NCBI GenBank assembly: GCA_035041965.1
Contig: JAPYMA010001677.1
Span: forward strand, 310,001-374,000
Length of the DNA stretch: 64,000 nucleotides
From: Anisakis pegreffii
Taxonomy: Eukaryota; Nematoda; Chromadorea; Rhabditida; Anisakidae
Direction of reading: 5' to 3'
The notes below the pieces were generated by a model that worked only from the letters and a program-made list of their open reading frames with translations, searched no databases and had not been told where the DNA came from. Made by a program: the position numbers and the translations under genes. Below are positions 1 through 10,804 of this stretch, piece after piece (the first letter of the stretch is position 1; each line of letters begins with the position of its first letter).

Positions 1-136
1 TGACGGGATTATTTCATTCGCCGAAATAAATCGGAAACAGAAGACAGAAAATCGGTACTTTCATGCGACTGTATTCATGTTTTATTGCCATAGGAATGTG
101 CACATTTAAATGACCAAAACATCTCAACTTGTTCAG

Positions 137-1658
137 ATAATACTATGGAATGCTCTTGTTGGAATGGTGGTGATTGCAAACTGGTGTTCAGCATTTCAAT
201 ACACACAACCGGAATTTTCGATTTTCTGTTGGTTAGTGCATAGAATCAGTTCTCAGATAATAGCATCGTAGCAAAATCCAACGAATTCTCATTGTTGAAC
301 TGTCAGACAAAAGCATCAGTAACGATCATATTCATTACACCTAAAGCTGACAAACCAGTACGCATCTAAAATTATCACATTCTTGCAATTGTTCGCTGGA
401 TGCACCCTTTCCAAGTGAATGATTTTTGACGAAGCATTTTAATTGCTAGAAATATTCTCCAATCGACGTGTTCGTTGATGCATAAGTGAAAAAAAATAGT
501 AAATGAAATTCATTGTGCTAATGAAGAGCGAACCATTCATTGTGATGAAAGTTCAAAAAGCCAATTCTTTAATTCAAAAACTGAATTCAGGACATCCGAT
601 AGTACTGCACCAATTTTCACAGAAATGTTCACAGCGATGCGCGTCTCGGCATCAGTCGCAAGTGTTGTCCTATACCTAATCGTTTTCATACTCTCAAGAA
701 AACATGTGGAACGTGCTCGAAAAAATCAAAACGTTAGCTTGCTTAATCAATCAACTGATAGCCTCCCAAACTTTCATAGTGACTTAATCGAAATTGGTAG
801 TATACTTTACGTTCACAAATAAATATCACCTCAATTACATCAATACAACCCAATAATATCTTTTTAATATCGGGTTGTCTCAAGTAAGCAAGCAAGTATA
901 TTATCGTAGCTGAGTTATCCAATAAGATTATCAGATGAGTCACATCAAGTGACACTGAGCTATCTCAACAATATTATCTCAAACAAATATATCAACCGAA
1001 ATTATTTGCCCTTTTTTGAAATCATTGATTTGATATATGCGCAGTCAATCCATTCATCGACTTGCATCGTTAGAACTGAACGGCTCCCAACAACACTAGC
1101 TTGACGAACAGTGATTATTTTCAAACATAATGATTGGTGCTTCGACAGTGATGAATCTTAATGGAAGTCATAATATTGCTAATGACATCAGCACCTTAAC
1201 AAGCTCCATAAGTACTAATAAACAACCTATAATAAATAAATTATAATAAAAATATTAATAATAATAATTATAACATTAAATTGGGAGTAACAAATCTGAG
1301 TGCATTTTAGAATCTTCAGTCAATGATTGCGTTCGAGCAACGTCAAAGAATATTAACCGTGACAGTCGGGCTGTCATCTTTATTCACATTAATTCTCTAC
1401 GTTCTACCACTGTGCATCAAGATGACGCTTTACAAGCAAGCAAGCAAGCATTTGAAGTACATCGTATCCACATACTCCACCGTCAGCATGAACCTGAATC
1501 CAGTCATCAATATTGTGATCATTCTGCTCAGACATCAGGATATTAGTGATCATCTTTGCAAGATATTGCCTCTTTTTATCAATAAATCCGTCAAATATTT
1601 TCGCAATAAACTACATCCCGAAATAAAATCAACACCAGTCTGCTTTGTGAAGAATTGA
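137..1658 (+). CDS. Srsx-like serpentine receptor 1, 5' partial (TM4-TM7)
   Basis: The last three exons of a nematode seven-helix chemoreceptor-like protein: 137-231 (TM4 and second outer loop, ending FCW across the splice), 591-732 (TM5 and third inner loop, with LSRKH) and 1320-1658 (TM6-TM7 and tail, starting SMIAFEQRQR). Phases run 0, 2, 0 and the total is 192 codons including the stop. Acceptors are GTTCAG, ATTCAG and CTTCAG; donors are GTTAGT and GTTAGC. The exons align one to one with those of the two receptors downstream: TM4 ends WN..W..AF..FCW, TM5 begins WTSD, and TM6 begins AFEQRQR with YVLPLC. TM1-TM3 must lie left of the window, because I found no exon in 1-136. An AATAAA lies near 1795. 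The family call (Srsx, rhodopsin-like) rests on overall pattern; ligand and role are unknown. Confidence 0.8.
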
Positions 1659-3111
1659 TGCAAACTTACTTGCGTTTTCAGCAATAATTTATTTGTAATT
1701 ATTCCACTTCCTCTTTCTTCTGTAAAAAATACGAATAACTGAATTCAAGCTCTGTAAACGAGAGCGAGTTTGCAATTTCGAATAATAATAAGAATAATAA
1801 ACTCTCAAGATCTTCACTGTTCGTGAGCCAACGGCATTCAGTTATTCTAAACGGTTCATGCTATCGATAATTCTTGTCGAGCCATCTAATCTATGTAATT
1901 ACTTGTTTTGAATCAGCCAAGAATTCCATCAAACATATTTTCATAATCATCATTCTATTCAGATATAACATTATACATTGGAATAAAATTGTTCGTGCTC
2001 ATTTTCCTGTGTTATTCACATATGCGTGTTCATTGTTGCTTTACGGTTTGCTTTGCTTTGATTCGCTTCAGTTTATTATTTTGATTCGCTGCAACATTAC
2101 CACTCATGGAACTATCAATAATATTATCAATCGTGTCAGTCAATTATATCGTTCTACATGCTGCTTTCTTAAATATTTCTTTCAAATTTTCAAATTTTGT
2201 CTTTCAATAAATACTTTCAAATCTATGTCGCACTACCATTCTACTTTCTAATAACACGCCATAATTCAGAACTTGATCAGACTAATCTTCCACTCGCGCA
2301 AGTTTCAGCAACAATTTCTGTCACTAAAATGAAATCAAGCCAGAATGCTTGAAGCATGCGTTTATATTCACCGTGCCATTCAATTTTTACTAGCAAATCA
2401 TTTGTTTGAGCCGAAAATTATGTGAACTTACCGTGACAAAATCAACTTCGGAGAACATATTTCCATATTTGCTTATGCAACAAACATGCCTTCTGTTTGA
2501 ACCATAAGATGGTCAGAATGAACAAGCATCTTTTGCTTAGTTATAGAATAAATCTCGAGAGGGAAGGATACTGGATTTCCGGATGCTAATGGAGGTGAGC
2601 ATAGAAACCCTGATTTGAAGATTTTACCGTCACAATTTTTTTATCCCTGCACACGCCACCAACTCTTATGTATAGCGAGTATAAGTCAAAAATCGAATGT
2701 TGATCAAAAACCTGGATCATGGACAGTGTCGAGGTTGGGAATTTGAACGTCGATCGGTGAAGCTGATACAAAGAACGGTCGTTTCGTTGATTTTCCTGGC
2801 GATTTTGTGACGCGTTGATTTGCATGGAAATCTTTGCAGAAGATATTGATTTGATGAGCTTGCTTCGACCAGATTCGACCAGAAACCAAACGAGTGGTTC
2901 TGTACAAGCGAAAAATGTGGTTTAAAAAAAGAGCTCGTCTCCATTGCTTCGTAACATCCACAATTCTTTGTTTCACCTTTGAGCAGCTCGATGAGGGTTC
3001 TGTTATCATATCTGTTTCAGCACTTGCAAAATCGATGTTCGAAAATTTCAATCAATGACTGACATTTGAAATTCAGAAAATTCGAAATTAGCGATTGAAA
3101 AACAGACGTAG

Positions 3112-3881
3112 TGAGTAATTATTTTGTATTGTTTGGTTGATGCTGTGAGAGAGTTGAATTGATTATCCAACGGAACAATTCGAAGTGCTGCTTATTACAT
3201 GTTTCTCAACTGTGTTTTTCGTTGATGCAACTTTATTAGAAATGGTATAATTCTTAATGTTGTATAATACAAGAATAACAGCGGCAATGATAAATTTGAC
3301 AGATACATTTTACTCTGAAGTGATTCTGATAGCTTGATGATTATATAGAGAAGTGGTCTCACAACTGTTCGGTGAATGACTCGCAGTAATTGTGTAGCAA
3401 AATTTTGGGGCAGACGAAATGTTGGTCCATTTGAATGTGACAGAATATCGGTATCGCTTCGATTTTATTGAAGCTCAGCATGGCAGCTCAGAAATATGGA
3501 GAAATTTAATTCGATACTCTTTAGGATGCAGTTCTAGGGTACATTAGATTTATCTGGAATATCAGTAACCACTATCGAGAGTACGGACTCGAGACCTTAG
3601 CCAAGTGTTCGAATTTAGTGCAACATATAGCTGTGGTGTATTGAAGAGAGTAAAGCAAAGTAACGTTCTATTTTCAACTTTACTTGTCATCATTACTGGT
3701 CATTTTCAACGTCTTTCCACATCATTCTTCACGGTAAGTGATGTAAGATAATTAAAGTTGCTTCACTAAGGTGGTCGGTAAGCTATGCTGCTTTATTGTT
3801 GTGTTGATGTCATGAAATCCTTGCGAGTAATTATTTTGTATTGTTTGTTTGATGCTGTGAGAGAGTTGAATTGATTATTAT
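3112..3881 (+). repeat. 55-bp direct repeat pair (3112-3167, 3826-3881)
   Basis: Both copies read GAGTAATTATTTTGTATTG at the left and end GAGTTGAATTGATTAT. They differ at very few positions and are 714 bp apart. No open frame or terminal inverted repeat is evident; it is probably a small local duplication. Confidence 0.75.
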
Positions 3882-4191
3882 TAGGTGGATGAATTACATG
3901 AGCATAATATGTTGATGCTAGAAGGCTAACGAAAGTAGCGTGAGACAAATAGATATTATAAGGTGAACAATAGTGAGAACGGTAATATGAAAGAAATAAG
4001 GTGTGTTTTGATGATAATTTGAAATGAACAGAATGTAACACGAATCAGTTGTCCCTGGCAATGCTCGAAACTAACTGAATAAAGGATCTTTGGTTTAGTC
4101 TGGATATACGCACCAAAAACAAATGACAGTGTGAGTCATTTTGATACACCAATTTGGACTGTCGAATCGTTGCTTAATTGGTATATCTTAC

Positions 4192-4420
4192 CGATAAATA
4201 AACAAGCAGAATTGAGTGACAGTTGAGATGCGATGAATCGGTAAGCTGATGTTTGTTCAGTAGGTCGACTGAATCGTAGAATTGTCGCGATGACATGGTC
4301 GAAACTGAATTGAATCAGTGACGTTTCAATCGTTATTGAGTACTGCTGGTTCTGAATGCACACGATATCAGGCAATGAAGGGTGCGGTTGGATGTGAGAT
4401 TGGAGTTGGGTTGAATAGAT
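4192..4420 (-). CDS. Possible internal exon of an unidentified minus-strand gene
   Basis: This 229-nt open stretch is bounded by an ATTCCACAG acceptor and a G|GTAAGAT donor. It would encode about 76 residues (beginning IYSTQLQSH, ending ACLFIG). I recognise no family and found no partner exons. It could be a chance open frame between receptor genes; the two good splice signals are the only reason to list it. Confidence 0.25.
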
Positions 4421-5611
4421 CTGTGGAATTAGACTTGAAGACAACTTGACAGATGCTGGTGAGTTTGTTAGAAATAGAATTAATTGTGTGGAATAGAATG
4501 AATGGGAATTATTGAGCGAATGGTTTTAACAGTAGCCAGTACTGATATCAGTACAATGGGGTAACAGCCGATAGTAGGACGATAATGAACTTGTAGAAAA
4601 CAAACGAATTACTCAGCAAGATTAAGGGAGATGAATACAACTTCATCTTGCTGAATTATTGCTTTAGGATTGCAAACACCATCAAAATAATTGTTTGGTT
4701 GAGGCTGCATGTCATTTGATCGGATTTTTATTTGAAGTGGTCCAATATCAATGTTTTGCGTATCCGTTTAAAGTGGTTTTGAGAGATCGGAACGATTACT
4801 TTTGCGTTTTCAATTGTAAATGCTTGGCTGCAAAAGGCACGAATGAAATGGTGATATGACAGTAGAATGGTTGATGGATATTGTGATGTTATAGAAGTAG
4901 CAAATACTGTGGATGTTTACGGCAAGTGATGCAGCTATGCTTTGTGCAACAGAGATTATTATGAATGATATGTCTTCGCATTTGAAATTTTGTATTGTTG
5001 ATTATGCACGATGATAGTTACATAAATGTGCATTTGCTGCGGTTATAATAAAGATTTGTATGAATCCCAGTCGAATCACTCAGCTGCTAACGCTCCACCC
5101 ATCGGTATAGAATGATTACTATGTCGCATTTTGCGATCATTAGGAATGAGTACATCTGCACAGTGATTTGGTGTGCTTTTGTGCGTTCTCGAGAATTCAT
5201 TAAAATGATGATTGGATACAGTAGTAATGCTAAGCCACTGCATTGATTACTGCACTTTTCGTTGGCTTCACAAAACGCCATTTCTCACTTCACTGTTGTT
5301 AGTACAACAATGAATTGTTTCCACGCGAGCGTACATTTCATTTAGATCGAATCTTACATTTAGTGCTTGGTTTAGTGGCATTTATTTGACGAGAGATAAT
5401 GGAGCAGCAAGTGTTTGCCTCGACTCTCTATACAATTTACTGACCCAATCCAATAATTCAAATCTGTAGTGGACCACTGAAATCAGGTTTCGAAACGTTA
5501 ACAGCAATAGTATGCGATCGAGTATTTTCTGAAAATAATATCACGTCGAGATGTACCGTTTGAATTTCACTCGGTATTATTGATCATACTTCCAGAAGCA
5601 GTGTCGAATCG

Positions 5612-8600
5612 ATGCTCTTGGTAATTTTTTTTTCGGTTTATGTGATACAAGGCACTCTTCTGTTGGTCACAAATGGTCTTCTTGCATTCGCGTTGTTCAA
5701 AAATGTCACTCTCAGACGACAATACGTTATACAGCTTTATCGGGTTATTCCATTTGCTATCAATGTGCTACTTTTGTGATCACTTGAAACGAATCACGTT
5801 CCATCTAATAATCTCACGAGATTATTTTCATCCATTTCAGCGATTTTGCATTTCTCCAGTACCCGAAACTAACGAATTGACTTAACTCACTCTTAACTCA
5901 CTGAACGAATTGACTTAATTCACTCTTAACTCACTGCACTCTCACTTAACTTAACTCTTAACTTAACGTGACTTAACTTAACTTAACTCTTAAATCACTT
6001 AACTCACTGAAATTAGCGAACTTAAAAAAAAACTAATTCACTTAACATTCACTTAATAAAATTCGCTTAACATCGGAGAGTATTTTCGACTTCAAAAATA
6101 TCGGTAATGGCAAACAAGGAAGTTCAGTGCCCAAAAATGTATTTCTTCATGGTGGGGCAGATATTCCTGAATGAAAGACTGCCAGCCATACCGCACATGA
6201 ATGAAAATCTATGGAAAGTTCCATGAATAATTTCAGGTTATTGTTGACTCAATGGTTGGAATTACGCTATTGTTGGCCGGTACAGGACGGCTGCTGTTCC
6301 TCTTCACCAAACATAGTGCAGCTCTCAAAAGTCAGTTCTATTGCATGCTGATGCCATGGAACGTTATATCTCTATGGTCAGTGATCGTTCTTTTCTCCTA
6401 CCAATACTCCCATAATCTTTGCTGTCTCTCGACAGTAATTCCTATCGATATGCTGGATGATTTGGCTTTTCAACGCAGGTTTAGTTTAGGGTTGGCAGCA
6501 GTAAAGTGCATACCATGATTATTGCATGCGAGGACTGGTAAGGAGAATCATTTGTATACTGGATCAGATGCAAGCATTTCCAAATCATTTCGATGCCGAG
6601 TCGGGTCGGGGCTAGAACTGGGTTCTGGAACCTTCTAACTTGAGGACCCTCAAGAGTAGGGGTTGTTGGGAGACTGTCGAAATCTACAACTGCTCGAGGA
6701 GTTCCAATTTTTGGGACCTCCCGAGCCCTACTTTTGATACGATTTATTTTCAGTGGCTGGCACTTTTACCTTGAAATAAACTGTTCTTCTGAGAAATAAC
6801 ACAATTTTGGTGAGTCCGCAAAACGATTGGTCACTTTAAGGACCGAGCCAATGATGGCACTTTGCATGTTGATGACAAGTATCGATCGTTTTGTGGCAGT
6901 CGCCCTTCCAGTCTCTTACTACAAGAAAAACTTCCTGCTACAAACTATTCAGGTGCGAGTTTCCTTTCAAATTTGTATTTCAAAAAATTTTACACGATTC
7001 AGGCACTTGGTAGGTGGATTTTTATCTTTGAACAGATTCATCTAGTCGAGTGATTACCCTCTGTTGCTTTGCCACTTTCGATTCTGTCGGCAGATGCATC
7101 TTCTGAGTTTTCATTGCTGACAATGAGCATGAAAAAATGAGCTTCTTCAGAAAGTCAGTGGCGTTTTCAGTAAGATGCATAGATAGTATCATTGTGCGTC
7201 ACCATAACTGCGTCACTCTGCACGTTCGAATTCTGTTTGCGTTCATCGAACTACAGTAGCATAAGGAATGCAAATCGCCATCTAAATCATATGTGTTTGC
7301 TAGCTTATCATTATTTGAACTGACAATAAATTTATTCACGCTGTTGAAGGTGTACTGGTGGAATATTTTTCTCTTTCCGATCATATTCACAAGTTGGGCA
7401 TTTTCAAGCCAGCAAGTCGAACCAACAAGCCATCAAAGTTTCTGTTGGTGAGCACTGCAGTATTGTGACGTTGAATAGTCGATAGCGAACGCAACGTGAA
7501 ACTTACATTGAAACTTAAAGATTTTTTGGTTACTTATTCGAGGGAATGTTTAGAAGCTGATATGTTTTGAATGATCTACTCTGATAAAATAATGATGTTT
7601 TCGTGGAGATTTTGATCATATATGTGATGATGTGAGAAACGAATGGCGACAGTTATTTTCAAAGTAATAGCAATATTTATGGTCTTTGTTCTTTGAGGAC
7701 ATCACTGAGCTTGACGCCACTCTTCAAGAAAACATTCTTCTATCTTCGAATCGCAGCGTCAGTTTCGAGTGTGATCATTTATCTTGTGGTATTGTTCATC
7801 ACGATGAAGCATTCAAATCGTCTCAAGAAAATTCACTTGGTTAGTTAAAAATTAATCTGAATGGAAAACTTTTCCCCTCACAAAATGGGACATAAAAATG
7901 GCATGGAGCGAGATCTTTACATCGACTCTGTGCATCAAAAATGTGTCTTCATTGATTGAACAGAAGTCAAAAACATGAAATTATTAATAGTAAGTGATTA
8001 CTGCGTTCAAACACACGAAAGCTTTCTAGCCAGAGATATGATGCTTACTATGATTAAATGGTCATTAGAAATAAGTAAAGAACTCGGGTTTTGTGAGACG
8101 ATTAGTGTGCCACATGATTTAAATCATCAGTTGAAGGAAGTACCGTTTGGTGACATTCAATCTAGATCTTACTCAGTGCTCTTCCGCAAATGATTTTTCT
8201 AGGAATGAAACACTTCTGTTGCATTGTCCTCACATTGTCTCTCTGATACATTCACGGTACTGGAGGGTTTTGAGAGCTTTTGATGTTTCTTGAACTCGCT
8301 CAGAAAACCACTGGGAAGGAGAAGAGATGAGGAAGAAATGGAGTGAAAGCTAGCATGTAGACTGAACATGATACTGATTCAGGGACAACCATCACTGAGT
8401 GCATTCGAGCAACGTCAACGTCGTCTGACCAAATCAACCGGTATTTCGTGTCTGTTCACAGTGCTCCTTTATGTGCTACCAATATGTCTATATTCAGCGT
8501 TCGGCAGTTCGTCAAATCAACAGCTAGTGAACATTCTAGCCGTATACACAGGAATCAGCACAAACTTAATCCCGTTAAGCAATATATTTGTGCTAACGAC

Positions 8601-8784
8601 CAAGCATACTGATATCAAAGAACAACTTCTTCGAATGATACCATTCCACTTCAACAAATCAGCTGTTCATCATCAAATTCCTCTTTCACAACAAGGTTTC
8701 TTCAAACGTCTTTCAGTTCCGACAGTGTCGACGCAGTCGTCAACAATGTGGCGAAAAACACAGCCGCGGAATTTCCCTCCCTGA
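5612..8784 (+). CDS. Srsx-like serpentine receptor 2, apparently complete
   Basis: Six exons: 5612-5743 (TM1, with GTLLLVTNGLL), 6237-6376 (TM2 and the start of TM3, with CMLMPWN), 6841-6952 (TM3, with LMTSIDRF at the DRY-like position), 7350-7447 (TM4), 7698-7839 (TM5 and third inner loop) and 8383-8784 (TM6-TM7 and cytoplasmic tail). The sum is 1026 nt, giving 341 residues plus stop, and all phases agree (0, 2, 0, 2, 0). Seven hydrophobic segments can be counted. The chosen ATG leaves almost no outer N-terminus before TM1. The frame is open a little further upstream but has no other ATG before an in-frame TGA, so a short upstream exon is possible. Likely a plasma-membrane G-protein-coupled receptor of sensory neurons, by family. 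The introns carry a TTAACT-rich tract and a GC-rich block. Confidence 0.82.
5878..6010 (+). repeat. Degenerate CTTAACT / TTAAC tandem tract
   Basis: About 130 bp of irregular repeats of CTTAACTCACT and CTTAA lie in the first intron of receptor 2. The unit is unlike the usual nematode telomere hexamer TTAGGC, so it is an ordinary intronic satellite-like tract. Confidence 0.7.
6596..6730. repeat. GC-rich block in an intron of receptor 2
   Basis: About 135 bp are much richer in G and C than the surroundings (starts GTCGGGTCGGGGCTAG, ends GGGACCTCCCGAGCCC). It sits in the intron between the TM2 and TM3 exons. The two ends look loosely inverted. It may be a small mobile-element remnant; no second copy was found in the window. 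Confidence 0.35.
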
Positions 8785-9020
8785 ATACTTGTATTTACTA
8801 AAGTTGTGTTGATCAAATGATAAAATTCATTGTGATCATTCTCAATGAAAACAAACTTAATATTGTCTCTCTGATATATTCACGGTACTGGAGAGTTCTG
8901 AGAGCGTTTGGTGTTTCTTGAACTCGCTCAAAAAACCACTGGGAAGGAGAAGAGAGGAGGAAGAAATGGAGTGAAAGCTAGCATACAGACTGAACGTAAT
9001 ACTGATTCAGGGACAACCAT
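8231..9020 (+). repeat. Tandem duplication of a receptor intron end (8231-8391, 8863-9020)
   Basis: About 160 bp from the last intron of receptor 2, through the acceptor and the first bases of the TM6 exon, is repeated 632 bp downstream with high identity. Both copies contain AAACCACTGGGAAGGAGAAG and end at ATTCAGGGACAACCAT. The downstream copy leaves the exon sequence after that point. Confidence 0.85.
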
Positions 9021-9310
9021 GATGGATGGCTTAAGACCAATTTTAAGTTCATTTTGAATCTTAATTATGAGCTTCTTAACGTCAAGCGTTTATTGAGATG
9101 GTGCCATCCCGTCAATCTGTTCACAGAATCAGGAAATATTACCAAAATGAATGGCAATTTGTTATTTCAGAATTGTTATGCAGTCATTTGATTATTATCA
9201 GGATTTGTACTCATTCATTTTGTGATGTATTCATTTGGTTTCGTTCGTTTGCAGTCTATCCTATTGTCCGACCAAATCAATCGGTATTTCGTGTCTGTTC
9301 ACATTATTCC
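8863..9310 (+). pseudogene. Remnant of a duplicated receptor TM6-TM7 exon
   Basis: After the duplicated intron end (8863-9020), receptor homology stops at the first codons of the TM6 exon. It resumes only for about 42 bp at 9268-9310, matching 8427-8470 of receptor 2 (shared GGTATTTCGTGTCTGTTCAC). The intervening 240 bp are unrelated and the frame is closed. This is a dead tandem copy. Confidence 0.7.
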
Positions 9311-10218
9311 ACTGAAAAAAAAGCACTGAAACCAGACATTAGATGCCGTTCGAATGAATTTACTCGTTATGCTTCTTGCTTCAATAAGTTTTCATTCAGA
9401 AAATATCATGCATTATATTTGTAGCGAGTGGTTGAACATTTAATTGGAACACTGTGTTAATCAACGATTTATTCCAGAGAATCATGAACAACTCTTTCAA
9501 ATAGATTCTGCAAATTTGTGTTGAACGAACAGAGAATCGCTGAGATTCTTTTTCGTGAAACGTTCAGTTCATGCGAAACAAGTACATAGAAACGACACAA
9601 TTCGCAGCGATTCGTTGAACAATCTTCGGCTGTATTCTTTTTCATGCGAAAAAAATTGCATTTCTCATCACATAAAAAGTACTGAAAATTTCCAGTGAAA
9701 CATAACGAAGCCGTGTAACGTGTGAAGCTCTCATGTCCAGTGCGAATTATGCATCTCAAATGCAGCACAAAATACCACAAATCATAGCGATTACAATGAC
9801 GAATATTGACATAACGTTGCGATATTATGGCGTTGACAACAGATTATGCGAATCTAATCTTAATATTTTCGCGATCAGTTTCTTGTTTCGCTTTGTTTTG
9901 ACGTGGAAATCTCTCACAATCAAAGATCAGAGATCACGACAGAGATTTGAGAATACTGATATTGTTGATATGCCAAACACTTCTACAATGGAGACTCGCT
10001 TCACCACCATTTGTGGTTAGGAGAAAAATTTTGAGCACAATTTTGCTTCGGTCTGCGACCACTTAAAATCAAGCCCATAGGAGTTTGCGCCATATTCTCA
10101 AGCTGAATCAGGCCCACAGGAGTTAGTAGTCTTCGGTATAGTGAACAGCAGTCATTTGGTAACTCACTATCAGATATTTTGACGTTTGACATATACGGTG
10201 TTCAGTGATTATCATCAC

Positions 10219-10441
10219 CTAAAGTAGCGCTTCTCCACTCTACCGGGAGGAAGATGTATATGGTGTTCTTGGAAGGGGATTTGATGTTTCTGCAACGATT
10301 GTGAAAAGCTTTTCGCTTCAATTAGAAAGTTGAGATTAGAAGTGTATATCGAGTTGGTTCCATCAAAAGAGTCGTCGATGATAGAAGAAAATAGTGAATC
10401 GTAACCATATTGTTGTGGGAAATTTGCGAGGACGTTGAATA
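10219..10441 (-). CDS. Possible internal exon of an unidentified minus-strand gene
   Basis: This 223-nt open stretch has a CGCCAG acceptor and a TTTAG|GTGATG donor. It encodes about 74 residues including QYGYDSLFSS and HLPPGRVEKRYF. It lies downstream of receptor 3 on the same strand. I recognise no domain and could not join it to other exons. Confidence 0.25.
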
Positions 10442-10804
10442 CTGGCGATGGGATAATCACTCGAATCATTGCTTCTGAGATTATCAGAGGGAACAACTCG
10501 AATTCCGTGTAAACTTAAATTCTGTTCTTACTTCTTAAATGTCTTTCATCAAATTTTCACGCTATCAATGAATATTTACGATGAAGACAGTGCGATCAGC
10601 TGGTATGAGCTGCGTTCATCATCACAGAACAATATACTTCGGTTTTTACACAACCGACAAAAAATGTTACTGTTAAAAGTATTCCAGCTAAACGTTACTG
10701 CTAAAAGAGCATTCGAGAAAAAAATTGATTTAAATCATTTCACTTTATGTGCGCAATTTTAAATTTGAAAGAAATTACAATGTTGGCCATCGTTTGGGTA
10801 TTTT

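Larger units (their letters stand above)
1659..5611. other. Intergenic stretch between receptors 1 and 2
   Basis: No complete gene is visible. It contains a 55-bp direct repeat (3112-3167 and 3826-3881) and one minus-strand open stretch with good splice signals (4192-4420), described separately. A 115-codon minus-strand open frame at 2704-3051 is hydrophilic with no recognisable domain; I do not call it a gene. Confidence 0.5.

Noticed and set aside
2704..3051. A 115-codon minus-strand frame
   Set aside because: No recognisable domain and no convincing acceptor. Not enough to call an exon.
7003..7053. Alternative TM4 exon for receptor 2
   Set aside because: It runs into an in-frame stop. 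The exon 7350-7447 has the right length, phases and the FCW end seen in receptor 1.
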